Shown here: piece by piece, positions 25,277 through 34,947 of the stretch | How the letters are laid out: every line of letters begins with the position of its first letter | Position numbering within the stretch: position 1 is the stretch's first letter | Source of the DNA: CAZMXP01 sp964570285 | GTDB taxonomy: Bacteria; Planctomycetota; PLA2 | Assembly: GCA_964570285.1 (NCBI GenBank) | Contig: CAZMXP010000034.1 | Location: 1-58,678 of the forward strand | Length of the DNA: 58,678 bases | Reading direction: 5' to 3' | Made by a program: the position numbers and the translations under genes | The notes under the pieces: model-generated | What the model saw: the letters and a program-made list of their open reading frames with translations, nothing else | Told to the model about the DNA's origin: nothing | The model's database searches: none

Positions 25277-25503
25277 TCTCGACTCCTTTCGTCGCGGGTC
25301 GTCGGACCCGCATGCCTTTCCCGCGGGGGTGCGCTTCCGAGCGCTCCCTCCCTGGACGTGGCGGAGTCTAGGGGTGCGGCGTCAGCCGCATGCAAAGGCG
25401 TCGACAATCGTGGGCGAATCGGGGGGGGGTGCGGGGGGAGGCGCACGCGCTCCCGACTCAGGTTCCCCCGCCGGGAGCTCGTCGAGGGGCCGTTGGCCTC
25501 GAA

Positions 25504-25519
25504 GCGGCCCGAGGGCCGC
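25504..25519 (-). terminator. GC palindrome between phoU and the porin gene
   Basis: gcggccc and gggccgc form a 7-bp stem with a 2-base loop only five bases past the phoU stop. There is no T-tract. The remaining gap (25277-25503) also contains a short hairpin, tgcggcgtcagccgca near 25376, that resembles the right end of T1. The porin promoter probably lies here, but I cannot point to it. Confidence 0.35.
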
Positions 25520-25524
25520 AGGCC

Positions 25525-26181
25525 CTACCCGTAGCGGTGCTTGACGACCGCGCCCGAGGCCATGTAGATGACGTCCTCCGCGACGTTGGTCGCGTGGTCG
25601 GCGATGCGCTCGAGCTGCTTGCTCGCGGAGAGCGTGCGCAACGCCACGTCGAACTTCTCCTGCCCCCGCTCGACGAGTTCGCACTCCTTGACGTAGATCT
25701 CGCGGAGGAGCTCGTCCACCCGATCGTCCATCTTCAGGACCTGCACCGCCGCCTCGCCGTCCTGCGCGACGAAGGCGTCGAGGGAGCGGCGGAGCATCTC
25801 GTGCACGCGCGTGCCCATCTGCTGCAGTTCCGCGCCGAGGAGGCCGCTCCCGGGGGCCGTGCCGCCCCGGGCGCGTTCCGCGAGGTTCTTCGCGAGGTCC
25901 CCCACCCGCTCGAGGTCGTTGGTGATCTTGAAGACCCCGACGATGAAGCGCAGGTCCTTCGCCGTCGGCGCGTAGAGCGCGAGCAGCTTCAGGCACTCCT
26001 CCTCGATGCGGAGCTCCATCGCGTTGATCTCGTTGTCCCCGTCGATCACGAGAGCCGCCTCCGCGGCATCCCCCTCGAGGAAGGCCCGCGTCGCCCGCGC
26101 GACGGCGCTCTCGCCGAGGCCGCCCATCGCCATCACGTCGCGCTTCAGTTGATCGAGCTCGCGGATGAAGTGCCGTGTCAT
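25525..26181 (-). CDS. phoU: Phosphate uptake/signalling regulator PhoU
   Basis: PhoU links the Pst transporter to the PhoR kinase and represses the Pho response when phosphate is plentiful. The 218-residue protein is all helical with two PhoU three-helix bundles. The metal-site motifs appear as DGDNEINAMELRIEEECLK in the first half and MDDRVDELLREIYVKEC in the second, with ERIADHATNVAEDVIYM at the end. A GAGAGGCGG ribosome site precedes the ATG. It starts 10 bp after phoR. Confidence 0.95.
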   Translation of the reverse strand: MTRHFIRELDQLKRDVMAMGGLGESAVARATRAFLEGDAAEAALVIDGDNEINAMELRIEEECLKLLALYAPTAKDLRFIVGVFKITNDLERVGDLAKNLAERARGGTAPGSGLLGAELQQMGTRVHEMLRRSLDAFVAQDGEAAVQVLKMDDRVDELLREIYVKECELVERGQEKFDVALRTLSASKQLERIADHATNVAEDVIYMASGAVVKHRYG

Positions 26182-26191
26182 TGGCCGCCTC

Positions 26192-27886
26192 TCATGTGCC
26201 CTCGGTCGCCGGCGCCGCCGGGATCCGGACGGTGAACGTGCTCCCCACTCCGAGCGTGCTCTCCACGTGCACTTCGCCGCCGTGCAGCTTCACGCCGTGC
26301 TTGACGATGGCGAGCCCGAGCCCCGTGCCGCCCGCCGAGCGCGAGCGTGCCTTGTCCACGCGGTAGAAACGCTCGAAGATGCGTTCGAGCTCGGTCGCGG
26401 GGATGCCGATGCCGGTGTCGCGCACGCGGACCACCGCGTTCCCCCCCTCGACCGAGGCCGAGACCTCGACGCGGCCGCCGGCCCCGGTGTAGGCGATCGC
26501 GTTCATGACCAGATTGTCCACGATCCGGCGCAGCGCGTAGGGGTCCCCCTGTACCGGCACCGCGCCACCGGCGGCGACCGACAGGCCGATCGACGCGGTG
26601 CGCGCGCGCTCGGCGAGATCCTCCGCCGCCGCGCGGCAGACCTGGGCCACATCCACCGTCTGCCGGGACAACTCCTCGCGCTGCGACTCGAGGTGCGAGA
26701 GCGTCAGGATGTCGCTCAGCAGGGCCTCCAGCCGCACGACATTGCGCGCGATGATCGCGAGAAAGCGCGGGCCCGCCTCGTCGTCCCGCCGGGTGGCATC
26801 GTCGCGCAGCGTCTCCGCCGCCGCCGCGATGCTCGCGAGCGGCGTGCGGAGTTCATGGCTCACGTTGGAGACGAAGTCGCTCCGGACCCGCTCGAGGTGG
26901 CGCACCTGCGAAAGGTCCCGCAGGACGACGATCAGGTCGGCGCCGCCGGTGCCGAAGGGCGTCACCTGCACGTGCAGCGTTCGCCGCGGCGGCCCTTCGA
27001 GGCTCACCTCGCCGGAGACCTCGCACGCCCCCGACACCGCGGCCTGCACGAGGCCCAGCACGCGCGGGTCCCGCACGATCTCGTAGAGCCGCGACCCGGC
27101 CGACGGCACGGCCTCCGGGACCCCCAGGATGGAGCGTGCGACCCCGTTCAGGAAGTAGACGCGTTCCGCCGCGTCGAGCGCGATGACACCCTCGCTCATC
27201 CCGTGGAGCAGCGTCTGCAGGCGGAGCGCCTCCTCGCGCGCGACCCGCACCGCCTCCTCGAGCCGCTCCGACATCTCGTTGTACGCCCGTCCGAGGCGGC
27301 CCAGCTCGTCCGCGCCGCGCGCGCGCACGCGCACGCCGTGACGGCCCGCGTTCGCCGCCCGGGCCGCCTCCAGCAGCTCGAGGATCGGCGCCCCGAGACG
27401 CCGCGCCGCGAGGAACGCGAAGAGACCGACGAGCAAGACGAGGGCGCCGAACGTGAGCGCCGCCCGCCCCGCCGCTCGCGCGGTGCGCGCGTCGAGCACC
27501 GCGGGGTCGCGCGCGAGGCGGAGGATCACGTCGCTGCCGGGAATCCGCTCGGCCGCGAAGAACCGCTCCGCGGGGGGCGCGCCCGACTCGCGACTCGCCT
27601 CCCCGCTCCCCTGCGTTCGCGCCGCGACGATCTCCGGCCGGGTCCCCAGGTTGACGAGCGATCCCGCGAAGGCGGGCTCGGTCTCGAGCAGGACGGACCC
27701 GTCGGCGTTCACGAGCGTGAGGCGCGAATCCGTCGCCTCCGCCCATGCATGCAGGCGCGTGCGCACGGCGTCGGTGACCTCGTGCAGCCCCTCGTAGGCA
27801 TGCGCCACGCCCCGCGCCGCCCGCTGCAGCTCCGTCGCGAAGCCCGCGCGCGCGAAGCGCCGGACCTCCCGGCTCTCCGCGACCAC
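26192..27886 (-). CDS. phoR: Phosphate-regulon sensor histidine kinase PhoR-like
   Basis: Domains from the GTG at 27886 are an extracytoplasmic region (1-140), TM2 (144-161), HAMP (162-214), a PAS domain (about 225-325), HisKA with SHELRTPL (His344), and HATPase with a GTGLGLAIVKH G box. The frame stays open upstream and encodes a convincing first TM helix (LALWATLPAFVGSIALVV). Yet between the preceding in-frame stop and 27886 there is no ATG, GTG or TTG. The real start is therefore probably non-standard or hit by an error, with the gene beginning near 27955-27975, right after phoB. The phoB-phoR-phoU order supports the role. Confidence 0.92.
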   Translation of the reverse strand: MVAESREVRRFARAGFATELQRAARGVAHAYEGLHEVTDAVRTRLHAWAEATDSRLTLVNADGSVLLETEPAFAGSLVNLGTRPEIVAARTQGSGEASRESGAPPAERFFAAERIPGSDVILRLARDPAVLDARTARAAGRAALTFGALVLLVGLFAFLAARRLGAPILELLEAARAANAGRHGVRVRARGADELGRLGRAYNEMSERLEEAVRVAREEALRLQTLLHGMSEGVIALDAAERVYFLNGVARSILGVPEAVPSAGSRLYEIVRDPRVLGLVQAAVSGACEVSGEVSLEGPPRRTLHVQVTPFGTGGADLIVVLRDLSQVRHLERVRSDFVSNVSHELRTPLASIAAAAETLRDDATRRDDEAGPRFLAIIARNVVRLEALLSDILTLSHLESQREELSRQTVDVAQVCRAAAEDLAERARTASIGLSVAAGGAVPVQGDPYALRRIVDNLVMNAIAYTGAGGRVEVSASVEGGNAVVRVRDTGIGIPATELERIFERFYRVDKARSRSAGGTGLGLAIVKHGVKLHGGEVHVESTLGVGSTFTVRIPAAPATEGT

Positions 27887-27974
27887 GAGCGCGATCGATC
27901 CGACGAAGGCCGGCAGCGTCGCCCAGAGGGCGAGCTTGGTGCTCCAGGAGAGGCGGATCGGGAGCCGAACGTTC

Positions 27975-28655
27975 CTACTCCGAGAATTTGTAGCCGACGC
28001 CGCGGATCGTCACGATCCTGTCGCCGTACTCGGCGAGCTTTCGCCGGAGGCTCGAGATGTGCACATCGATGTTGCGCTCGACGACCGTGACGTCGGTGCC
28101 GACGGCCTTGTCCAGGAGCTGCGCGCGGCTGAAGACGCGGCCGCGATGGCGCACGAGGTGGTGCAGCAGGCGGAACTCGGTCGCCGTGAGGACGACGGGC
28201 GTCCCGCGGACCCGCACCTCGTGGCGCGCGGGGTCCACCTGCAGCTCCGCGCACGTCAGGATCTCCGTGCCGTCGAGGGGCGCCTCGGTGCGCCGCAGCA
28301 CGGCACGCACGCGCGCGATCAGCTCCTTCAGGGCGAAGGGCTTGCGCACGTAGTCGTCGGCGCCGACCCCGAGCCCGATGATCGCGTCGGTCTCCTCGGC
28401 CTTCGCCGTCAGCATCACGATCGGGATGCGGGCGGTCGCGGGATCCGCGCGCAGCCTGCGGCAGACCTCGATGCCGTCGAGGCCGGGCAGCATCAGGTCG
28501 AGGATGACGAGATCGGGGCGCTCCTCGCCCGCGGCCTTCAGCGCGCCCTCGCCTGTGGTGGCCGCGATCGGCCTCATGCCCTCCCGGCGGAGCGCATGGG
28601 TGACGGTCTCCAGCAGGTCCGGTTCGTCCTCGACGACGAGAATGCGGAAGCTCAT
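27975..28655 (-). CDS. phoB: Phosphate-regulon response regulator PhoB-like (OmpR family)
   Basis: A receiver domain (Asp53, with VVEDEP at the start and Lys in VRKPF) is followed by an OmpR-type winged helix (LTATEFRLLHHLVRHRGRVF, DVHISSLRRKL, TIRGVGYKF). Length 226 aa. The ATG at 28655 has GAGGG seven bases upstream and is preferred over a longer start at 28703. It sits between pstB and phoR, the classic arrangement. The 124-bp gap to pstB is G-rich and shows no clear gene; an own promoter is possible. Confidence 0.95.
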   Translation of the reverse strand: MSFRILVVEDEPDLLETVTHALRREGMRPIAATTGEGALKAAGEERPDLVILDLMLPGLDGIEVCRRLRADPATARIPIVMLTAKAEETDAIIGLGVGADDYVRKPFALKELIARVRAVLRRTEAPLDGTEILTCAELQVDPARHEVRVRGTPVVLTATEFRLLHHLVRHRGRVFSRAQLLDKAVGTDVTVVERNIDVHISSLRRKLAEYGDRIVTIRGVGYKFSE

Positions 28656-28779
28656 CGGGCCCTCGTGCTTTCCATGGTCCGCCGCAGGGGCGGGGGCGTC
28701 CACTTTCCCGTTGGCGGACCGCCGGGGGGAAGGGTGGGGGTTTGGGGGAGGGATGCCATCGCGAGGGTTCCGCGGGGGG

Positions 28780-29670
28780 CTAGCCGAAGCGGCCGGTGAC
28801 GTAGTCCTCCGTCTCCTTCAGCCGCGGATTGAGGAAGATCGACGAGGTGGGTCCGTACTCGACCATGCGGCCGAGATACATGAATGCCGTGAAGTCGCTC
28901 GAGCGCGAGGCCTGCTGCATGTTGTGCGTGACGATGACGACGGAGTAGTCGCCCTTCAGCTCCTGGATCAGGTCCTCGATGCGGCCCGTCGCGATGGGGT
29001 CGAGCGCGCTGCACGGCTCGTCGAGCAGGAGGACCTCCGGCCGGCCCGCGATCGCCCGGGCGATGCAGAGGCGCTGCTGCTGGCCGCCCGACAGGCCGAG
29101 CGCGCTCTCCTTCAGGCGGTCCCGGACCTCCTCCCAGAGCCCCGCCTGCCGCAGCGTCCGCTCGCAGACGTCGGAGAGTTGCGCCCGGTCGCGCACGCCG
29201 TCGATGCGAAGCGCATAGACGACGTTCTCGAAGATGCTCATCGGGAAGGGGTTCGGCTTCTGGAAGACCATGCCGACCCGCTTGCGCAACTCGATGACGT
29301 CGGTGTGCCTCGCGTAGATCGGATCGCCGTTGAGCGACATCGCGCCCTTCACCGTCACGGAGGGGATGAGGTCGTTCATGCGGTTGATCGACCGGAGCAG
29401 CGTGGACTTGCCGCAGCCGGAGGGGCCGATCAGCGCGGTGACCATGCCGCGGGGGATGCGCATCGAGTTGTCCCAGAGCGCCTGCTTCTCGCCGTACCAG
29501 AGGCTGAAGTCCGCGATCTCCACGACGGCGTCCTTCTCCCCCACCTCGGCGTGCACGTCGGTCGGGAAGGCCGTCCCGGCCGCCACGGCCTCGAACACGC
29601 CCCCGGGGCGCGCGCGGCCGGCCCCGGACGTGTCCGGGCCCGCGGCGGAGGCCTCCCGTCCCCTGCGCAT
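28780..29670 (-). CDS. pstB: Phosphate ABC transporter ATPase PstB
   Basis: The ATPase of the high-affinity phosphate importer. Walker A GPSGCGKST, the Q-loop in GMVFQKPNPFPMSIFENV (highly specific for PstB), signature LSGGQQQR, Walker B VLLLDEPCSALDPIAT and switch His in VIVTHNMQQA are all intact. The 296-residue length includes an extra N-terminal extension of about 40 Ala/Gly-rich residues. The start is a TGATG overlap with the pstA stop. Confidence 0.97.
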   Translation of the reverse strand: MRRGREASAAGPDTSGAGRARPGGVFEAVAAGTAFPTDVHAEVGEKDAVVEIADFSLWYGEKQALWDNSMRIPRGMVTALIGPSGCGKSTLLRSINRMNDLIPSVTVKGAMSLNGDPIYARHTDVIELRKRVGMVFQKPNPFPMSIFENVVYALRIDGVRDRAQLSDVCERTLRQAGLWEEVRDRLKESALGLSGGQQQRLCIARAIAGRPEVLLLDEPCSALDPIATGRIEDLIQELKGDYSVVIVTHNMQQASRSSDFTAFMYLGRMVEYGPTSSIFLNPRLKETEDYVTGRFG

Positions 29671-31352
29671 CAGGCCACCTCGAACTGGCGGCGGAGGCGG
29701 CTCCGCACGAGGATCGCGACGAGGTTCAGCGCCACGATGATCGCGATCAGCAGCAGCGTCGTCGTGAAGACGAGCGGCTTGGATGCCTGGCTGTTCGGAC
29801 TCTGGAACCCGACGTCGTAGATATGGAAGCCGAGATGCATGAAGCTGCGCTCCGGATGCACGAAGGGGAACTGGGTGTCGACGGGGAGGCGAGGCGCGAG
29901 CTTGGCGGCCCCGACGAGCATCAGCGGGGCCACCTCGCCCGCCCCCCTGGCGATGGCGAGGATCATCCCCGTCATGATGCCCGGCATCGCGCGCGGGAGC
30001 ACGATCCGACGGATCGTCTGCCACTTGCCCGCGCCGCAGGCGTAGGAGCCCTCGCGCATCGACGCGGGCACCGCCGAGAGGGCCTCCTCGGTCGCCACGA
30101 CGACGACCGGCAGCGTCAGCAGCGCCAGCGTCAGCGCCGCCCAGATCAGCGCCCCCTTGCCGAAGGTCGGGTAGTCCGGCAGCGTGTCCGAGAAGAAGAG
30201 GTCGTCGATGCCCTTTCCGAGGATGTAGCAGAAGAACCCGAGACCGAAGAGGCCGAAGACGATGCTCGGGACGCCGGCCAGGTTGTTCACGGCGACGCGG
30301 ACCACGCTGACCAGCCATCCCTGTCGCGCGTACTCGCGCAGGTAGAGCGCCGCGAGCACGCCGAACGGCACGACGAGCAGCGACATGAGCATCGTCATCA
30401 CGACGGTGCCGAAGAGCGCGGGGAAGACGCCGCCCTCCGTGTTGGATTCGCGCGGATCGTCCCAGACGAACTCGCTCCAGCGGGAGCCGTAGACCGAGAG
30501 CTTGCCCCAGAAGCCGAGGCGGTTGGGCGCGAAGCCGCGGACGACCTCGGCGATGGGGATCTCGCTCTCCCTGCCGTCCGCGGTCGCGAGACGGAGGCGG
30601 TACCGGGCGTTCTCCGCGCGGAGCGCCTGCACGGCCCCCTTGGCCCCCTCGCTTTCCCTCTCGCACCGCTCCCGCGTCCGCCGGTGGCGGGCCTCCTCGT
30701 CCCGATAGGCCTCGCTCCCCGTGCCGTGCCGCCGCTCCGCGACCTTGAGCCGGATGGCGGCCTCCTTCTCCCGGTCATGGATCGGCCCCAACGTGCCGCT
30801 CTCGATCTCCTTCTGCTCCCGCCAGCGCCGCCTGACCTCGCGGTGGATCGACCCGAAGCGCTCCCAGATCGCGGAGGCCCCGGTCTCCACCGCCGAGCCG
30901 TCCACGAGGAGCGCCGTCGGCGTGCCGTAGAAGTTGCCGCCGGAGAGCCGTTCGAGGCAGACCGCCCACTCGGGCAGGGCCTCCTCCCGGATCTCGAAGT
31001 CCGAGAGCCACGTGAAGTGCGTTCCCGTGAGGCTGAAGTTCTCCGTCCGGAAGAGGCGCCGCTCGGCCTCGCCCCCCCCCTGCCGGACGCGCTCCTGCGC
31101 CTGCGGGTCGAGGGACGCGAGCACGTGCGCCGGGACCCGGTAGCGCTCGCGCTCGGCGAGCTCTCCCAGATAGGTTCCCGAGGCCGCGACGAGGCGGTGG
31201 AGCGGCCGGGGCCAGAAGGTCTTGCCCCCCTGCACCATCAGCAGCACGATCAGCCCCGCGATCATCAGCAGGCAGACCACCATCGCCGCGCCCGTGAGCC
31301 AGACGAAGGGCTCGCCTCGGCTCAGCAGGGAGGAACGCCGCTGCCTGCTCAC
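29670..31352 (-). CDS. pstA: Phosphate ABC transporter permease PstA, large form
   Basis: At 560 aa it is nearly twice the E. coli protein. After TM1 (about 17-38) comes a periplasmic insertion of roughly 240 residues, with a highly charged coiled-coil stretch (WREQKEIESGTLGP; EARHRRTRERCERESEG). The canonical permease domain follows, with the EAA loop SAVPASMREGSYACGAGKWQ. The GTG start overlaps the pstC stop (GTGA). Long PstA proteins are known in some Gammaproteobacteria and elsewhere; the job of the insertion is unknown. Confidence 0.93.
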   Translation of the reverse strand: MSRQRRSSLLSRGEPFVWLTGAAMVVCLLMIAGLIVLLMVQGGKTFWPRPLHRLVAASGTYLGELAERERYRVPAHVLASLDPQAQERVRQGGGEAERRLFRTENFSLTGTHFTWLSDFEIREEALPEWAVCLERLSGGNFYGTPTALLVDGSAVETGASAIWERFGSIHREVRRRWREQKEIESGTLGPIHDREKEAAIRLKVAERRHGTGSEAYRDEEARHRRTRERCERESEGAKGAVQALRAENARYRLRLATADGRESEIPIAEVVRGFAPNRLGFWGKLSVYGSRWSEFVWDDPRESNTEGGVFPALFGTVVMTMLMSLLVVPFGVLAALYLREYARQGWLVSVVRVAVNNLAGVPSIVFGLFGLGFFCYILGKGIDDLFFSDTLPDYPTFGKGALIWAALTLALLTLPVVVVATEEALSAVPASMREGSYACGAGKWQTIRRIVLPRAMPGIMTGMILAIARGAGEVAPLMLVGAAKLAPRLPVDTQFPFVHPERSFMHLGFHIYDVGFQSPNSQASKPLVFTTTLLLIAIIVALNLVAILVRSRLRRQFEVA

Positions 31353-33928
31353 AGGCTCGCGAACCTCCGGCGGAAGATGCGCCGCATGATCTCGACGCCG
31401 GTGTTCAGCACGAAGGTCATGCCGAAGAGGACGAGGGCGGTCAGGAAGAGCACGCGGTAGTGCGTGCCGTCCTGCGGCGCCTCCATGATCTCCGTCGCGA
31501 TGTTCGCCGAGAGCGTCCGGAACCCCTCGAACATGTTCCAGTCGCGGATCGGCGAATTGCCCGCCGCCATCAGCACGATCATCGTCTCGCCGATGGCGCG
31601 GCCGAAGCCGACCATGAGGGCGCCGAAGAGCCCGCTCATGGCCGTGGGGATCACGATGCGCCAGGCGGTCTGCCACGGCGTCGCCCCCGCGCCCAGCGAG
31701 GCCTCGCGCAGGTGGCGCGGAACGCTGGAGAGCGCATCCTCGGCGATCGTGTAGATGATCGGGATGATCGCGAATCCCATCATGCAGCCGACGATGAGCG
31801 CATTCCGCTGCGCGTAGGAGCCCATGACGCCGTTGCGCACGTCCCACCCCGCCGCCGAGCAGAGCCGCGCGGCGGCGAAGGTGAGGGCCACCGTGCCGCC
31901 GAGCAGCAGCGCGTAGCGCGCGAGGTCGATCAGCGCGCAGGCGCGGTCGTCGAAGCTCCGGCTCCAGGCTCGCACGCGGGGGGTCAGCGTGACGGTGCCG
32001 AGCAGCACGACCGCCAAGGCGCAGGCCGGGAAGAGGATCAGCATCCAGCCGCCGAAGGCGTCGCCCCTGCCGTCGAGCCAGCGGTGCATGTCGCCGCCGA
32101 ACCAGGCCGCCTCCATCCGGGGGCCGAGCCACCGGGCGGCGGCGATTCCCAGCGGGATGAACGCGGCGATCGCCCCGAAGCGCGGCCACCCGGCGAGACG
32201 CGGGGCCCACGACGGGGGGAGCAGTTGCCAGAGGCGGGCGCCGAGCAGAAGGAAGACCGGGACGGTGGCGAAGCAGAGGAGCAGCGCGGGGACGCGGCTC
32301 TCCACGAACGGGGCCACGATCATCGCGGCGAGGAAGCCGAGCACGACGCTCGGCAGGCTCGCCATCATCTCCACCGCCGACTTCACGCCGGTGCGCCAGC
32401 GCGTCACCATGAACTCGCTCGTGAACACCGCGGCGAGGAGCGCGATCGGCGCGGCGATCAGCAGCGAGTAGACGGTCGCCTTCAGCGTGCCGAAGATGAG
32501 CGGCCAGAGGCCGAACTTGGGTTCGGCCTCGTCGCTCCCCCCCACGGTCTGCCAGACGTGGTCGGGTTTCTCGTAGCCCTCGTACCAGACCTCGCCGAAG
32601 AGCGAGCCGAGCGTCACCTCCGCGTGCTTCAGGTCGAGGCCGTAGACCGTGCCCCGGTCGCGCGCCACGGCGAGGATGCGGTCCTCCTTCGGCGCGAGGG
32701 CCACCGCGAGCAGCGGCGACGAAGCGGGCTGCATGCGCGCGAGCAGCGCGGCGTGGGTCGTCTGGATGAGCTGGGCGGAGCCGTCGGCGTAGCCCGCGAT
32801 CATCACGCGGCTTCGCCGCGACGTGCCGACGCAGGTGACGGCCGCGCTCCCCGGCGGGTACTCGCGGACCGGCGTCAGGATGCTGCCGTCCGCCGTCTCC
32901 GCGTGGGCGGGCTTCGTGACGAACCAGGCGCGCAGTCCGCCCTCCTCGTCGCCGACGACGAGCGTCGTGCGCCCGATCAGGAACTCCGCCGAGGTGAGCG
33001 GGACGCCGCGCGCATCCACCGCCCGCGCCTCGACGAGTTTCGGCGTCTCGCCGACCCGGATGTCGTAGCGCTGGCAGAGGCCATGGCGCCAGATCAGGTA
33101 GGCGCTCGAGCGGCCGCTGCTGAGGAGCAGCCGCATCGGCGGGCCGGAATCGGGGGGAGCGGCGAGGGGGACATCGGAGGACTCGAGCGTGCGCGTCGAC
33201 TCGCCGGTCATCCAGTTCTCGGTGACGCTCTCGACATGCAGCCGGAAGGCCCCCCGGACATCGAGGGTCGCGAACGAGAAGGTCCCGTCGTCGCGCCTCA
33301 GGAAGTCCAGCGCGGTGATCGCGTCCCCCGCCGGCGCGATCGCCTCGCCGAGTTGCACCTCGATCCGTTCGTGGCGGAACTGGCCCTGCGGGGTCACCGT
33401 CAACATGCCGCCCCCCATCGGGGCGTGGTGGCCCGGGGCGAGGTGCCGCAGCGGCACGGGGATCTCGTCGTCGCCCGGATAGCGCGTGGCCACGAGGATG
33501 GTCCCGCCCCGGATCGATCCGTCGGGGAAGCCCGCCGCGAAGCTGTTCCCCTCCGGCGAGACCGACCACGCGGAAGGCGTCACGCCCTGGAAGAGCCCTT
33601 CCGTCGAGAGTTCCGCGCCGCCTTCGAGCGCGACGACGCGCAGCAGGCCCGTGCGGTCGAGAGTCCAGCACATAAGGCCGAGATCATCGGTCCCCGCCGC
33701 CACGAGGCCGTCCGACGCGAGCGGCTGCGGGAGCGCGCGCGGTCCCGACACGGACGCCGGCGCGGCCAACGGCAGGACGACCCAGAGGAGGAAGACGAAG
33801 ATCAGGACGATGGAGAGGATCGTGCCGAAGCCGCCCACCGCGACCAGCGCGGCCGCGACCGCCTCCTTGCGGCGCACACCCGCCGGGGTCTTGCGGCGGG
33901 CGGTCTTCGCGGGCTGGGGCATCGGCAT
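31349..33928 (-). CDS. pstC: Phosphate ABC transporter permease PstC, large form with propeller-like domain
   Basis: The 859-residue protein starts with TM1 (about 30-52). About 400 extracytoplasmic residues follow, with repeating strands reminiscent of WD40/beta-propeller blades (FAAGFPDGSIRGGTILVA; VMIAGYADGSAQLIQTTHA; RILAVARDRGTVYGLDLKH). The C-terminal half is the permease, with LPSVVLGFLAAMIVAPF and the EAA loop SSVPRHLREASLGAGATPWQ. An extra membrane-associated segment sits mid-permease. ATG 33928 is 32 bp after pstS. Large PstC forms are known in other phyla. Confidence 0.93.
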   Translation of the reverse strand: MPMPQPAKTARRKTPAGVRRKEAVAAALVAVGGFGTILSIVLIFVFLLWVVLPLAAPASVSGPRALPQPLASDGLVAAGTDDLGLMCWTLDRTGLLRVVALEGGAELSTEGLFQGVTPSAWSVSPEGNSFAAGFPDGSIRGGTILVATRYPGDDEIPVPLRHLAPGHHAPMGGGMLTVTPQGQFRHERIEVQLGEAIAPAGDAITALDFLRRDDGTFSFATLDVRGAFRLHVESVTENWMTGESTRTLESSDVPLAAPPDSGPPMRLLLSSGRSSAYLIWRHGLCQRYDIRVGETPKLVEARAVDARGVPLTSAEFLIGRTTLVVGDEEGGLRAWFVTKPAHAETADGSILTPVREYPPGSAAVTCVGTSRRSRVMIAGYADGSAQLIQTTHAALLARMQPASSPLLAVALAPKEDRILAVARDRGTVYGLDLKHAEVTLGSLFGEVWYEGYEKPDHVWQTVGGSDEAEPKFGLWPLIFGTLKATVYSLLIAAPIALLAAVFTSEFMVTRWRTGVKSAVEMMASLPSVVLGFLAAMIVAPFVESRVPALLLCFATVPVFLLLGARLWQLLPPSWAPRLAGWPRFGAIAAFIPLGIAAARWLGPRMEAAWFGGDMHRWLDGRGDAFGGWMLILFPACALAVVLLGTVTLTPRVRAWSRSFDDRACALIDLARYALLLGGTVALTFAAARLCSAAGWDVRNGVMGSYAQRNALIVGCMMGFAIIPIIYTIAEDALSSVPRHLREASLGAGATPWQTAWRIVIPTAMSGLFGALMVGFGRAIGETMIVLMAAGNSPIRDWNMFEGFRTLSANIATEIMEAPQDGTHYRVLFLTALVLFGMTFVLNTGVEIMRRIFRRRFASL

Positions 33929-33960
33929 CCGGCCAGGGGTGAGGTCGAGAGCCGGCGCGG

Positions 33961-34947
33961 CTACGGATCGAGACTGATCCCGACCTTGGCCAGCTCCGCG
34001 CGCGCGATCGCGAACGGGACGGGCAGGTAGCCGTCCTTCAGCACGCCCTCCTGACCTTGCCGGCTGAAGATGAGCCGGATGAACTCCCGGCGCAGCGTGT
34101 CCAGTTGCGTGCCGGGCTTGTGGTTCACATAGACGTAGAGGAACCGCCCGAGGGGGTACTTCCCGCTGTACGCGTTCTCCGGCTCCACCGGGATCGCGGG
34201 GCCCTTCCCGTCGGAGAGCGCCACGGCGCGGACGTCGGGCGTCAGGTAGCCGATGCCGCTGTAGCCGATCCCGGAGAGGTCGGCCGCGATGCTGGAGACG
34301 ACCGAACTGCTGCCCGGCTGCTCCTTCACGGTGTCCTTGAAGTCCCCCTTGAAGAGGGCGTGCTCCTTGAAGTAGGCGTACGTGCCGGAGGTCGAGTTGC
34401 GCCCGTAGAGCGTGACGGGCCGCTCCTTCCACGCCCCGGTCAGCCCCAGATCCCCCCACGTCGCGATCTCCCTCGCGGCGCCGCCCTTGCGGTTCTTCGA
34501 GAAGATCGCGTCCACCTGCTGGAGCGTCAGGGACTGGATCGGGTTGTCCTTGTGCACGTAGATCGCGAGCATGTCGATGCTCGTGCGCAGGCCGGTCGGC
34601 TTGTAGCCGAACGCCCTTTCGAACTCGTCGAGTTCCGAGCCCTTCATCTCGCGGCTCATCGGCCCGAAGTTGGCGGTCCCCTCGATCAGCGCGGTCGGCG
34701 CGGAGCCGGAACCCTTCCCCTCGATCTCCGGCGCGATGTTGGGGTAGCGCTTGTGGAACGCCTCCGCCCACAGCGTCATCAGGTTGTTTATCGTGTCGGA
34801 ACCGACGCTCTTGATCGTCCCCGACACGCCGGTCGCCGTGGCGTACTCCGGCAGCTTCGGATCGACGGTCACCGGGCCGGCGACGGCGAATCCGGCGAGC
34901 AGCGACAGGGCCAGCGGGATCGCACTCCGGAGAGCGGACGCGGTCAT
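33961..34947 (-). CDS. pstS: Periplasmic phosphate-binding protein PstS
   Basis: The substrate-binding subunit of the Pst importer. A signal peptide (ALSLLAGFAVAG) is followed by the phosphate-binding loops: SVGSDTINNLMTLW, GKGSGSAPTALIEGTANFGP and YGRNSTSGTYAYFKEH. Length 328 aa. It is the first gene of the phosphate island. The upstream 133 bp carries repeated gggttc words but no convincing 11-bp-spaced Pho box, so phosphate control is inferred from context. Confidence 0.95.
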   Translation of the reverse strand: MTASALRSAIPLALSLLAGFAVAGPVTVDPKLPEYATATGVSGTIKSVGSDTINNLMTLWAEAFHKRYPNIAPEIEGKGSGSAPTALIEGTANFGPMSREMKGSELDEFERAFGYKPTGLRTSIDMLAIYVHKDNPIQSLTLQQVDAIFSKNRKGGAAREIATWGDLGLTGAWKERPVTLYGRNSTSGTYAYFKEHALFKGDFKDTVKEQPGSSSVVSSIAADLSGIGYSGIGYLTPDVRAVALSDGKGPAIPVEPENAYSGKYPLGRFLYVYVNHKPGTQLDTLRREFIRLIFSRQGQEGVLKDGYLPVPFAIARAELAKVGISLDP

